From positions 6,778 to 70,777 of the forward strand of contig QTVU01000012.1 of NCBI GenBank assembly GCA_003460745.1: DNA of 64,000 nucleotides. The letters are read 5' to 3'. This document shows, piece after piece, positions 9,801-20,245 of this stretch; positions within the stretch are counted from its first letter, which is position 1; the number at the start of each line of letters is the position of its first letter. Under the pieces are notes generated by a model. That model worked only from the letters and a program-made list of their open reading frames with translations. It was not told where the DNA came from and searched no databases. The position numbers and the translations under genes were made by a program. Source of the stretch: Firmicutes bacterium AM55-24TS (GTDB lineage: Bacteria; Bacillota; Clostridia; UBA1381).

Positions 9801-12502
9801 TATCGTATACGAATTTGACAGGCAGTGACAGATATATGCTTCTTGCCGGAAAGTTTATGGCACTGGATATAATTCCTTTTCCTAACGAGGAAAACGGTAT
9901 TGTAACGAAAGGTCAGTTTGCAAAATATCTGGCAGGTTTTGTGAATGCTAAAAATTATGAGAAAAGCGATGACAAGACCATATTCAGTGATGTGGTGCCC
10001 GGAAGTACATATTACAATGAAATTCGATTTCTTTATGATAACGGTTATATTGATAAGAACAACTCAGTATTTGGGGCTGACAATCCGATAACTCTGGGTG
10101 AGGTTGCTATTATCATGTGCCGTGTACTGGGATATGATGTTTATGCTATCGAGAACGGCGGTAATATCAGTTCATACTACAGTGTAGCGGTAAGCAACGA
10201 TATTATTCCGAATTTGAGAAAGACTATTGATGATACGCTTTCTTTTATGGATATATTGGAGATATTTGATTCGGCGTCCAAGGCATATATGGTTGTGGAT
10301 GATTTGGATAAATCGTCAATATACTCTATTTCTGATATAACACCTTTGTATTATTATCATAGAATACTTACTCTTGATGATATAGTATATGTATGTGGAA
10401 CTCGCACATTAGACGGAAGTGGAGGTCTTAGTGCAGATGAAGTGAGAATAGGTTCTTATAGTTTCAGTACGGATATAAAAGATGTATACAGATACCTTGG
10501 TTACAGAGTAAACGCTTTTTACGTTGAAGATGATGAAACTCTAAAATTTATTGAGCCGAACCAGAAAAATAATGTCCTTTCATTAGAGCAGGACTTGATT
10601 TCAGACTTTGATGGTTCTGTATTGAAATATTATAAAAATGAAACAACAAACTCGGAGAAGAAAGAAACACTTCCGAAGACAATAAATCGCTTGTATAATT
10701 ACAATTATGTTGCTGAATATGATACAGAAGACATTAAAAACGCTGATGAGGTTATTCTGATAGACAGTAACAATGATGGAATGTATGATACAGTAAATGT
10801 AATCAGAGAAGCAATATACTGTATAAATCAGCTTACACCGTATGAAAATACATTATATGATTATTATAATCAGCCGTCGATAAAACTTAATGATTTGGAA
10901 ACTGTAATTGTATATGACACTGACGAAAAGTTTACATCGATAGGAAATTTAAAGATTTATGATATTCTTTCAGTTATCGAGGATAAACAAAAAGAAAATG
11001 CTGTAATTTACATATCGAGGGAAGAAGCTGACGGAGTTGTTAAGAGGACTGCTCGAAACAACGGGAATTTAACAGTTAGTATTGATGATGCGGAGTATGA
11101 CTTGACAGATATTCTTGCGGCACAAAATACAACATATTCATTATTGTCAGTAGGAAATGCTGTCAGTGTATTGCTTGACCATCGTGGCAGAATAGCATAT
11201 GCCGAATTTGATGACAATGATGAGGTAAATAACTTTGCATATCTTGCACAAGCTTTTCCGGCAGAGCATAGCGATGGACCATACCTAAAAGTATATACTA
11301 CATCCGGAAATATGGAAACATTAGAGTTCGCACGGAATGCAAAGGTAAATAACAAAAAAGTAAATGAATATACAGACATTGAAAAGCTATTCAAGGATGT
11401 AAATACAGACCCGGATTCAGTTAATCAGCTTATAAGATACAAGCTGAATAATAATGGTGAAATTCAGTCAGTAAAAACTGCACAATATGTAGATGCTGAC
11501 GAGCTTTATACAACGGCAAGTGTATTCACCCGCAGCACAGACCTTTCTGACACATACTATAATGCAAACTATAGGAGTTTCCCGGGTTATGCAAGACTTT
11601 CGGAGAAGACAAAAATAATGTATGTTCCGGCGAGCAAATCATTAATGGACGACTCCCAATATTATGAGATAAAGCAATTTAAAGATTTGAAGTCTGCAAC
11701 TTTTGGTACGGTGGAACTATATAATATGTCTAAGGACATGGTAGCGGGAATTGCCGTAATACGTTCGGATAATGCAGGAGGAAATGAGCTCACTTACAGT
11801 TCTGTTATGGCGGCGGTTAAGAATGTTTCGCTCACTTCTGTTGATGATGACGAGCGTTATTTACTAACTCTTTTATACAATGGTACAGAACAGGAATTTG
11901 TGACCGCTGAGGGAGTAGAACTTGAAAGACAGTATAATAGCAGCGAAGGACCTGTTACATCAACCATTGACGAGGGAGACCTTATAAGGATTGCAACGAA
12001 TGCTAATAATGAAATTGTTGACTATCATAAAATATTTGATTTTGATAACAATGATAATCCCGATGTGGTAATCAGAGGCAATGAATACGGAGAAACAAAG
12101 TCATATATCGGTTCTGCAAAGACACTTATCGCATTTGATGACATGGCTGCTAATCCTGATACCGATGTTGTATCGGGACGTATATGGCAAGGCAAAAATC
12201 CATACTGGTTCACCGGTGTTCAATATTCAACGGAATTTGGCATTGTAAAATCAATAACAGGTTCATCAATGATTATACAGACATATCCGGGAACAGCAGG
12301 AAGCAACAGTCTGAAATGCGAAAGATACTTCAATCTTAAAAATAATCGTGTATATATTTTGGAGGACAGTCGCGAAGGAGTTCATTTGGGAAGTCTTGAT
12401 GATATAATTCCATCTAATCTTGCAGGAGAGGCAAAAGCTTCGAGAGTGATTATTTCAAGACATAACGATGTGCCATCGATTGCGGCAATAGTAATACGAT
12501 AA
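6842..12502 (+). CDS. Large SLH-domain cell-surface protein
   Basis: A protein of 1886 residues with a signal peptide (about 1-28). An N-terminal beta-rich region resembles a carbohydrate-binding module (about 30-230). A module at about 370-450 (VEACALAVVKNN...VEIYIFNN) resembles the C-terminal module of other secreted proteins in this window. A helical region follows at about 540-760. Three S-layer homology repeats lie at about 800-985 (DHWAYTAINSLKNLGVISG; KWYAPYVNTAADMGIVSG; SDYAKDSVYALKNLGLING), with degenerate SLH-like sequence to about 1140. The last 700 residues are unrecognised and are paralogous to the next gene. SLH repeats bind pyruvylated secondary cell-wall polymer, so it should be anchored outside the membrane. 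The starting ATG follows GGAGGCAGAG, 14 bp after the GH5 stop. Confidence 0.85.
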   Translation: MRMIKKICSVICAAVIALGGVNIVVTAQDTESQIKYNYKLSMESDSDFRMVYSYNGGTISTKKSYVSGKYGNAMQITYPGHEISDPSKRYNGFVMQFKSEPIELANESISMLDLMRDTKNISMWVHTPQTVDHGNGAAEHRVLEIAMEYSSTEGNKKYSKKFQLPNNGEWEYITIPTSAFKSGSVTMDQGIQSDIYTALNQMTIIFPYKDYFGANPTSDTLETPWEEPLKIDEILFDRSTDEVKAITPPSTGEEAYFENANISEVFVKGVKVEDFDKNASSNNIPVPASYTAEDIKKNVTVDVETPTIPKTNTRQELTGASYEITAPESVPGNGMITITSGSRKVKKTYNVNFTARSGIQPEVSDIEENGNNISVPVTNESSSVSVEACALAVVKNNDGVCTSASFAEQRSIGAGDTTTFNFNIKKESDSSVEIYIFNNETDYKLLCPPIEVGSGVMQYTAPSGTIFESHIIASDGGETININGTVTGDGTAFVVFKKDDKYIGAYTINSENNTINSAIHTGGMAYGQIYAVLSYGNTVSRKFYNASQTEINSCISEYKTLGTTESDCANYFEKYKAIINLDNYLSQELTLSEIAKAVSVADRNVSAVSDIRKNIGEELVVKLLNKTNSIQTLKEIYSSYNDLAELDGGTDYFKKYITSDSLLSNVLSATAKNDYDSIESLRSAFNENALLVAFGCVNGYGEIGNLISENKNILAPYISYSSLEGLSASNRTGYYKYVTEKRVESLSSLGTLLDEYMNSISKNPNKTNGIGSVSGNGSGKGSTSMIVSQVTGNDTVSSEKDNKIFTDVNTDHWAYTAINSLKNLGVISGRGDGSFGTDNSVTREEFVKMLLGIFGKETENVDNKFSDVDENKWYAPYVNTAADMGIVSGIEEDIFGVGEKITRQDMSVLIVRYLKQENCELNGAAIDSFTDDGDISDYAKDSVYALKNLGLINGMGDGSFMPRANATRAQTAQILYSVSLFMKSRNISYTNLTGSDRYMLLAGKFMALDIIPFPNEENGIVTKGQFAKYLAGFVNAKNYEKSDDKTIFSDVVPGSTYYNEIRFLYDNGYIDKNNSVFGADNPITLGEVAIIMCRVLGYDVYAIENGGNISSYYSVAVSNDIIPNLRKTIDDTLSFMDILEIFDSASKAYMVVDDLDKSSIYSISDITPLYYYHRILTLDDIVYVCGTRTLDGSGGLSADEVRIGSYSFSTDIKDVYRYLGYRVNAFYVEDDETLKFIEPNQKNNVLSLEQDLISDFDGSVLKYYKNETTNSEKKETLPKTINRLYNYNYVAEYDTEDIKNADEVILIDSNNDGMYDTVNVIREAIYCINQLTPYENTLYDYYNQPSIKLNDLETVIVYDTDEKFTSIGNLKIYDILSVIEDKQKENAVIYISREEADGVVKRTARNNGNLTVSIDDAEYDLTDILAAQNTTYSLLSVGNAVSVLLDHRGRIAYAEFDDNDEVNNFAYLAQAFPAEHSDGPYLKVYTTSGNMETLEFARNAKVNNKKVNEYTDIEKLFKDVNTDPDSVNQLIRYKLNNNGEIQSVKTAQYVDADELYTTASVFTRSTDLSDTYYNANYRSFPGYARLSEKTKIMYVPASKSLMDDSQYYEIKQFKDLKSATFGTVELYNMSKDMVAGIAVIRSDNAGGNELTYSSVMAAVKNVSLTSVDDDERYLLTLLYNGTEQEFVTAEGVELERQYNSSEGPVTSTIDEGDLIRIATNANNEIVDYHKIFDFDNNDNPDVVIRGNEYGETKSYIGSAKTLIAFDDMAANPDTDVVSGRIWQGKNPYWFTGVQYSTEFGIVKSITGSSMIIQTYPGTAGSNSLKCERYFNLKNNRVYILEDSREGVHLGSLDDIIPSNLAGEAKASRVIISRHNDVPSIAAIVIR

Positions 12503-12515
12503 AGGGGGAAGTAAC

Positions 12516-15500
12516 ATGAATAAATTAAGAAAAATAATTGCGTTGATGCTTTCTCTGAGTGTAATATTTACAGCGGCAATATCAGTGTTTTCAGCTGAAA
12601 ACTTTGATGATGACGGCAACAGAGATAATAATGCGGGACTAAGCGATGAGGAACAAAATGTTCTCATTCAAGACTCGCACCCTAAGCATGAACTGGATAA
12701 CCCCGATGACGCATACATAGAGGATATTGAATATGATACGTACATTATGGGTAAGAATGAATATGATGAAACAGTAAAAAAGCTTACAGCTTTTGAAATG
12801 TGGGTTCCTATTGATGATGGTTCATATCTTCAGCCAATCAAGGCAGGTGAATTTTTTCTGTCAGTGTGCCGCTACATAAACTGTGACTCATTTTATGACG
12901 AAGATGCAAACAAAGAAGACATGTGGGAAAAAGCCCATGATATGCTTAAAAGTATGGGATATGTAGATTTCAATATAGATTGTACGGATGAAATAAGTTT
13001 TGATAATGCACTCAGAACACTTGTAAATGCTTTGGGGTATAAGCAGATTGCTTATATGTATGGAGGCAATGATAATGCGTATATACAAATTGCCGCAAAT
13101 TATGATATAACAAAGAACTTTCTGGATAACCGAAGTGCTTCTATCAGAAGAACTGATGCGGCATCTCTTCTTAATGATTCTATAAAGGCCGATGTATACA
13201 TTTCATATGGAAATAACGGTCATAAAAGCATTAATACTTTAGAGTATTTCAAGGATGCTTATAAAATCACCGGAGTTGTAGAATCTGTTTCAGAGCATGC
13301 AATAACGAGTGGTGATACAATATATAAAGGTATTAGAATAGGAGATTATCTTCTTGCCAGTGACCGCAGTGATTTATATGATTACCTTGCGTGTAAGGTG
13401 GAGGCATATTATCGAAAGGAAGATTCCGGAGGAAATACTCTTTTATATATCTCTTATCACAAAAATAACAGCATAATAACGATAGACGGCGAAGATATTA
13501 AAAGTGTTGAAAATAACATGATACGATACTATAGCGACAATAAAACAAAAAAAGTATCTCTTAATTCATCAGCGAAAGAGATACTTAACGGATTTTCGCC
13601 AAAATTGTTAGACGAGGAAGATTTTTATAACTGCGATTATATCAGATTAGTGGATAACGATAACAATGGTAAGTACGATGTTGTTTTTGTATACAAATAT
13701 GACATAATGGTTGTAAAACGTATTGTAGAGTCGCAGGGAATGATTTATGGTCTGTACAATGATGACCCAAACGGGTCATTAAAGGTAAATTTTGCTGACT
13801 GCGACATGACTGACCGTATGGGCAATCCTGTTGATGCTTATTATATAACAGAGGATTCAATTCTATCAGTTGCTAAAGATATTGAAACAAACAAGACAAA
13901 GATTATAGTAAGCAATTTGATGTATACCGGTGTAGTAAAGAGCACTAATGGCACTAAAATTAAATTTGAGGACAGGACATATAAGTATTCAACAAATGCT
14001 GAATACTATAAAGACGCAAAAGCAATTAAAAATGGAAATAAATATACGGTGTATCTTGATTACCGAGGTAGGATAGCCGGTTATGATTTGCTAAAACTGA
14101 CGATATACAATATGGATTCTTAATACAGGCTTGGATTGAGGATAACAGGAGCGATGTTATAGCCAAACTACTTCCTTATACTGGTGATATGAATGAATTC
14201 AAACTTGCAAGAAGTACAAAAATTGATGGTTTAACCTGCAAAGATGCAGAAAAAATAATAACTGCATTAAAAATAGCAGCGGATTATCAGAGGTCTACGC
14301 TTGCAACACTGGATTCGTCATATAAGATAATGGCTGATTATAGTGATGACAGTTATGTGTATGTAAGAGTCCCAATTATGTATAAGCTCAACGATGAGGG
14401 AGAGATTAAATATATCGATACTCCATATCATAGCGACAATGAAAATCCGGAGTGGAATGATGTATTCCATGACAATTCTATGACAATGTATAACGATTTT
14501 TCTAAAAGGACATCTTCCATAAAACCGGGAGGCATGTATCTTAGAAATACACTTGCATTTAATAGTGATAACGGAAATAATGTGGCGATAAATTCAAAGA
14601 CAAAGGTTTTTGTAGTTCCCGTTTCAAACGATAGAGGGGATATCGGAGATGCATCACAGTATATTAAGACAAATTTAACCTATTTCGATGATTGGGTATA
14701 TTATCCGCAGACCGGGACACAATACACAACCGAAAATCGCATTGAAGCATATAACGTGGATGAATCTCGGACAGCAGGTGTAATAGTATATTATACAAGT
14801 GACGTAATACCTGAGATAGATAAAAAAGTACCCCTTACAGTAGTGGACGAAGTAGTAAAGGCAGTTAATGATAATGATGAGAGTGTAACTCGAATAATCG
14901 GCTGGCAGGGTAATGCTCAAATGCAGGTTGACCTTGCAGAAGATGTCTATCTGAAACGTTACTATAATGGACCTAACGGTTCAAAAATTATGTCGGAAGT
15001 AAAGCATGGTGATATAATTCGTTATGTTACAAACAGTAAAGGCGAGCTTGTGGATTATGTTAAGGTATTCTCTTTGAAGGATGAAGACAATCCTGATTAT
15101 GTAAAAACAGGGAATGAAGAAGGAAAAACTGTTGAGACGTCAACACTAAATAAAACAATGATTGCTGTGTCAGACGGAAAGTATGCTGAAAATGGCCATA
15201 ATACATCACATATATACAATGCCATTGGTAGCTATAATTACGGTGCAATGTATAGATTGGTATATGGTACGTTGCTTTACAGAAACGGAACAAATCTTGT
15301 TCTGAAAACAAAGGTTGATACTGCTCTGGGACAGACAGACAAAATTGAAATAGCTGATTTCTCGGGATATAATGTGTTGTTTATTGATGAGACTACAAAT
15401 AGAATATATGTTCCCACAGAGGATGATTTGCTCGCAGAGCAGAGTGCAGGAGAGGCAGCATCAAAGGTAATCCTTCATACCGAAGGCGGTAAACAGCGTC

Positions 15501-15529
15501 AACTAATTATAATAAAAAGGGCTGGATAA
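12516..15529 (+). CDS. Second large surface protein, paralogue of the preceding C-terminal half (frameshifted)
   Basis: The signal peptide (about 1-28, ending VFSA) is clear and AAGGGGGAAG lies before ATG 12516. The frame breaks near 14093-14098 in an A4 tract, and adding one A joins it to a continuous frame that ends at 15529. Corresponding motifs with the preceding protein include YLDYRGRIAG against YLDHRGRIAY, DNDNNGKYDVV against DSNNDGMYDTV, and a shared ending (EAASKVILHTEG against GEAKASRVIISR). The N-terminal part (ISFDNALRTLVNALGY, SIRRTDAASLLNDSIKADV) looks like degenerate SLH sequence, without clear intact repeats. Function is unknown; it is presumably cell-wall associated and co-expressed with the SLH protein 14 bp upstream. 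Confidence 0.7.
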
Positions 15530-15725
15530 AAGCTCCTTTTATCTACTGCATAAATCGAACACAACAAATGAGAGACTGACTTATCTACAGACAGAAAATC
15601 TGAGGCGTGATACGTCAGAAATTGCACTTTCATTATATCAGTTTAAGCAACAAGATGGATATATACACGAATGACTGTCGTGTGATTTACGCATAAATTT
15701 ATTATAGTAGGAGGAGTGATAAAAA

Positions 15726-16828
15726 GTGAATATTGATAAAGCGATTACATATGCGGAGAGCATCGTAAGAAAAAGCTTAAATTATTTCTATGATTGTTTT
15801 CCTACAGAACAAAGTGAAAATCTTGTGTTCAAAAAATTTGAGAACGTTTCATGGACTACCGGATTTTATGAGGGGATATTATGGCTTATGTATGAGCTTA
15901 CAGGTGATAAAGCTTTTTATAATTCGGCAAAGCATCACAGTGAAATGTTTCATAAGAGGTTGGTTGATCGAGTTGAACTGGAGCATCATGATATGGGCTT
16001 TTTGTTTACACTTTCAAGCGTCGCCGATTATCGAATAACAGGAGATGAACAGGCGAAGCAGGATGGAATTGAGGCGGCAGAATGGCTTTTGAAGCGTTAT
16101 CAGCCAAAAGGTAAATTTATTCAGGCGTGGGGTGCTATGGATGATTCGCAAAGTTATAGATTTATTGTTGACTGTATGTTAAATATTCCGCTTCTATTCT
16201 GGGCGAGCGAAGTGACAGGCTACAAAAAGTATTATGACGCCGCCTATAATCATATGCAGACATCAATCGCAAATATTATCCGTCCTGATGCGTCTTCATA
16301 TCACACCTTTTTCTTTGATCCTGTAACCAATAAGCGCTTCGGGGAGAAACTCATCAGGGATTTTCCGATGACAGCAGTTGGGCGAGAGGACAATCATGGG
16401 CAGTATATGGTCTTGCTCTATGTTACCACTATACTAAAGAGAAGTCGATTTTGCCGTTGTTTGAACGGGTTACGCATTATTTTATTGACCATCTTCCGGA
16501 GGATTCTGTTCCGTATTGGGATTTGATTTTCTCCGATGGTAGCGATGAACCACGGGATACCTCCGCAGCAGTGGTTGCGGTGTGCGGAATTCTTGAAATG
16601 GAAAAATATTATCACAATCAGGAATTCCTTGATGCGGCGGAAAAGATGATGACAAGTCTTTCGGAAAAGTACACGACAGTAGATTATCCTCAAAGCAACG
16701 GAATTATAAAAGACGGTATGTACAGCAGAAAACACGGTCATGAGCCGGAATGTACAAGTTGGGGAGACTACTTCTATCTTGAAGCATTAATGCGCATGAA
16801 AAAAAGCGATTGGAAAATTTATTGGTAA
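15726..16828 (+). CDS. Glycoside hydrolase family 88, unsaturated glucuronyl hydrolase (frameshifted)
   Basis: Expected to hydrolyse unsaturated uronic acids released by polysaccharide lyases, in the cytoplasm (no signal peptide). The (alpha/alpha)6 fold is suggested by [20 protein letters not shown]. Asp89 (HHDMGF) and Asp149 ([11 protein letters not shown]) match the catalytic pair known in Bacillus unsaturated glucuronyl hydrolase. The frame breaks near 16340-16350 in a GGGG tract. The other frame supplies the expected [17 protein letters not shown] motif and continues to TAA at 16828, giving about 367 residues. The start is GTG 15726 after AGGAGGAG. It overlaps nothing but ends 11 bp before the GH94 start, so an operon is likely. 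Confidence 0.8.
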
Positions 16829-16839
16829 GGAGAACAAAT

Positions 16840-19256
16840 ATGAAATATGGATATTTTGACGATTTGAATAAGGAATATGTAATAGAGACTCCGAGAACGC
16901 CGCTTCCATGGATAAATTATCTTGGAACAAACGGATTTTTCTCATTAATTTCAAACACCTCCGGCGGCTATTGCTTCTACAAGGACGCAAAGCACAGAAG
17001 AATTCTGAGATACCGATACAACAATATCCCTGCGGATAACGGTGGACGCTATTTTTACATAAACGATAATGGCGATTGCTGGACACCCTCGTATATGCCG
17101 ATGAAAAAAGAGCTTGATTTTTATGAGTGTCGTCACGGTATGGGTTACACAAAAATCACCGGCGAGCGAAACGGCGTCCGCGTTGAGCAGACAGCTTTTG
17201 TTCCTGTGGACGATAACTGCGAAATACATAGAATTAAGGTGACAAATACAAGCGGTGAGGCTAAAAACATAAATCTGTTTTCATTCGTTGAATTCTGTCT
17301 TTGGAACGCTCAGGACGATATGCTTAACTATCAGCGTAACCTCAATACGGGCGAGGTGGAAATTGACGGCAGCGCTATATACCATAAAACAGAATACCGT
17401 GAGAGAAGAAACCATTACGCTTTCTATTCAGTAAATACCGAAATAAGTGGTTTTGACACAGACAGAGACACTTTCCTTGGAGCCTTTAACGGTCTTGACA
17501 CTCCTGACAGAGTAATAAATGGCAAGAGCGGCAATTCAGTAGCTTCGGGCTGGTATCCTATCGCATCTCATCAGATTGACGTGTCACTTGACGCGGGAGA
17601 AAGCCGCGAATACATATTTGTTCTTGGATATATTGAGAATGAAAAGGACGAGAAATTTGAAAGCCTTAATGTAATCAATAAGACAAAGGCAAAGGAAATG
17701 ATTGCAAGATATGAATCATCAGCACAATGCGACGCGGAGCTTGATAAACTTAAATTGTACTGGGATAATCTCCTTTCGGTGTTTACTCTTGAGTCAAACG
17801 ATGAAAAGCTTAACCGCATGGTAAACATATGGAATCCGTATCAGTGTATGGTGACCTTTAATATGTCAAGAAGTGCATCATATTACGAAAGCGGTATCGG
17901 CCGGGGAATGGGATTTCGCGATTCAAATCAGGATTTGCTTGGCTTTGTACATCAAATACCCGAAAGGGCGAGAGAGAGGATTATTGACATTGCCTCAACG
18001 CAGTTTGAGGACGGAAGCGCGTATCATCAGTATCAGCCGCTTACAAAGCAGGGCAATAATGAAATCGGAGGCGGATTTAATGATGATCCGCTGTGGCTGA
18101 TTTTAGGCACGGTTGCGTACATCAAGGAAACAGGCGACTACGGTATTTTAGACGAGCAGGTGCCGTTTGACTGTGACAAAAACAATACGGCAACGCTTTT
18201 AGAACATCTTAATCGCTCATTCGGACACGTTACAAACAACCTTGGCCCTCACGGGCTTCCGCTTATCGGACGTGCGGACTGGAACGATTGCTTGAATTTG
18301 AACTGCTTTTCCGAAATTCCTGACGAATCTTTCCAGACTACGGGAGACGATGACGGCAGAGTAGCAGAGTCTGTGCTTATTGCAGGAATGTTCGTGTATA
18401 TTGGCAGAGAATTTGCAAGGCTTTATAAGACGCTCAACAATGATGAAATGTATAAATATATTTCGGATGAGGTTGAAAAAATGACCGAAGCAGTTTTAGA
18501 GTATGGCTATGACGGTGAGTGGTTCATAAGAGCTTACGACGCTAACGGCAATAAGGTTGGCTCTGACGAATGTGACGAGGGTAAAATCTTTATTGAATCG
18601 AACGGCTTCTGTGTAATGGCTGGGATAGGCAAGGAGGACGGCAGGGCGCAAAAAGCGCTTGACAGCGTTAAAAAATATCTTGAATGTGAATATGGCATTG
18701 TACTCAATTATCCGCCGTATTCGGGATACCGACTTGAGCTTGGCGAAATCTCGTCGTATCCGCCGGGGTATAAGGAAAATGCGGGAGTGTTCTGCCATAA
18801 TAACCCATGGGTAATAATCGGTGAAACGGTAATGGGTAACGGCGAAAGAGCGTTTGAACTATATAAAAAGATTGCGCCGGCATATTTAGAGGAGATAAGT
18901 GAAATTCACAAAACCGAGCCGTATGTATATTCACAGATGATTGCTGGACGTGATGCGGTAAGAGCGGGAGAAGCGAAGAATTCATGGCTTACAGGCACGG
19001 CGGCGTGGAATTATTATACGGTGTCACAATATCTTTTGGGTATACGTCCTGATTTTGACGGACTTGTAATAGAGCCGTGTATTTCAAAAGATATATCTGA
19101 ATTTAAGGTAACAAGAAAATTCAGAGGAAAACATATAATATTTTAGTAAAGAACACAGGAGAGGGAACTGTTAAAATAACAGCCGACAACGGAACGGTAA
19201 ACGGTACAACCGTTTCATCGGATGCGGAAATATGCAATGTAGAGGTGGTAATGTAA
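16840..19256 (+). CDS. Glycoside hydrolase family 94 phosphorylase (cellobiose-phosphorylase-like; 3' frameshift)
   Basis: Cytoplasmic inverting phosphorylase, releasing alpha-sugar 1-phosphate from beta-linked oligosaccharides. Typical features are the N-terminal [27 protein letters not shown], the hinge [36 protein letters not shown], and [10 protein letters not shown] holding the predicted acid Asp480. The ATG at 16840 follows AAGGAG and is preferred over an in-frame TTG at 16810. The frame runs into a stop at 19146. Adding one A near 19128-19133 restores the usual C-terminal strand ([12 protein letters not shown]...) to TAA 19254-19256, which overlaps the next ATG as TAATG. About 805 residues is the normal family length. 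Cellobiose is the best-known substrate of this branch; others are possible. Confidence 0.85.
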
Positions 19257-20245
19257 TGAATTTCAATATACCCGATTTGGGAATTATAGACGGCAGCTCA
19301 GGATTTCGCAACCTTCCCTCCACTACAGACGGAAGATTTACCTCCGGTGAGGACGGAGTAAAACATATAGTATGCACAGGAGACGGAAAGGTTGAATTTG
19401 TGGCTTTTGAAAATCAGACTCTTGCCTATGTTAATTCAGCTCTTGGCTATGGTGCGTACTATCCGCTTCATCCTGTGAACAGAAACGGTAAAATCAAGGC
19501 TGTGCTTATGGATTTGGATGGAACATCGGTAAGAAGCGAGGAGTTCTGGATTTGGATAATCGAAAAAACAACCGCCAGTATGCTTGATGATGAAAGCTTC
19601 AAGCTTGAAGAGAGCGATATACCGTTTGTATCAGGTCATAGCGTATCGGAGCATTTACAGTATTGTATAGATAAATACTGTCCAGGTGAATCGCTTGACA
19701 AAGCGCGGAATTTCTATTTTGACCACGTTAATCGTGAAATGAAAGAAATTATGGAGGGCAGAGGCAGAAAAAATGCTTTTGTTCCGCAGGAGGGATTAAA
19801 AGAATTTTTGCTCGCACTAAAAGCCAAAGGGATTAAGATAGGACTTGTAACATCGGGATTATATGAAAAGGCGATGCCGGAAATACTTTCGGCGTTCAGA
19901 GCTCTTGATATGGGCGAGCCTACGGATTTTTACGACGCAATAATTTCAGCAGGATACCCGCTCCGCAAGGGTAGCGTTGGAACGCTCGGTGAGCTATCGC
20001 CGAAACCTCATCCGTGGCTTTATGCTGAAACCTGCGCGGTTGGACTCGGAGTTGGTTTTGATGAGCGCGGTAGCGTAATCGCTATTGAGGACAGCGGCGC
20101 AGGAGTATGCTCGGCAAGGATTGCCGGATATACAACAATAGGACTTGCGGGAGGCAATATAAAAGAAAGCGGAACGATGCCTATGTGTAGCCGCTACTGC
20201 AATAATCTTGCGGAAATACTTGATTACATAGAGGAGGAAGCGTAA
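19256..20245 (+). CDS. HAD-superfamily phosphatase/phosphomutase with N-terminal extension
   Basis: The haloacid-dehalogenase core runs from about residue 82 to 310. Motif I is VLMDLDGTSVRSEE, motif II LVTSGLY, motif III SPKPHPWLY (Lys), and motif IV VIAIEDSGAG. The cap inserted after motif I places it in the beta-phosphoglucomutase-like group. Before the core is a ~80-residue extension (NFNIPDLGIIDG...) that I do not recognise. The start ATG 19256 overlaps the restored stop of the GH94 gene (TAATG). Position after a phosphorylase suggests work on the sugar phosphate it makes; this is inference from context. The stop at 20245 is adjacent to the next ATG. Confidence 0.75.
   Translation: MNFNIPDLGIIDGSSGFRNLPSTTDGRFTSGEDGVKHIVCTGDGKVEFVAFENQTLAYVNSALGYGAYYPLHPVNRNGKIKAVLMDLDGTSVRSEEFWIWIIEKTTASMLDDESFKLEESDIPFVSGHSVSEHLQYCIDKYCPGESLDKARNFYFDHVNREMKEIMEGRGRKNAFVPQEGLKEFLLALKAKGIKIGLVTSGLYEKAMPEILSAFRALDMGEPTDFYDAIISAGYPLRKGSVGTLGELSPKPHPWLYAETCAVGLGVGFDERGSVIAIEDSGAGVCSARIAGYTTIGLAGGNIKESGTMPMCSRYCNNLAEILDYIEEEA

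Noticed and set aside
15523..15674. Open frame without a start (ERLTYLQTENLRRDTSEIA...) between the second surface protein and the GH88 gene
   Set aside because: About 50 codons without a start or a recognised family. It may be a gene remnant, but chance cannot be excluded.
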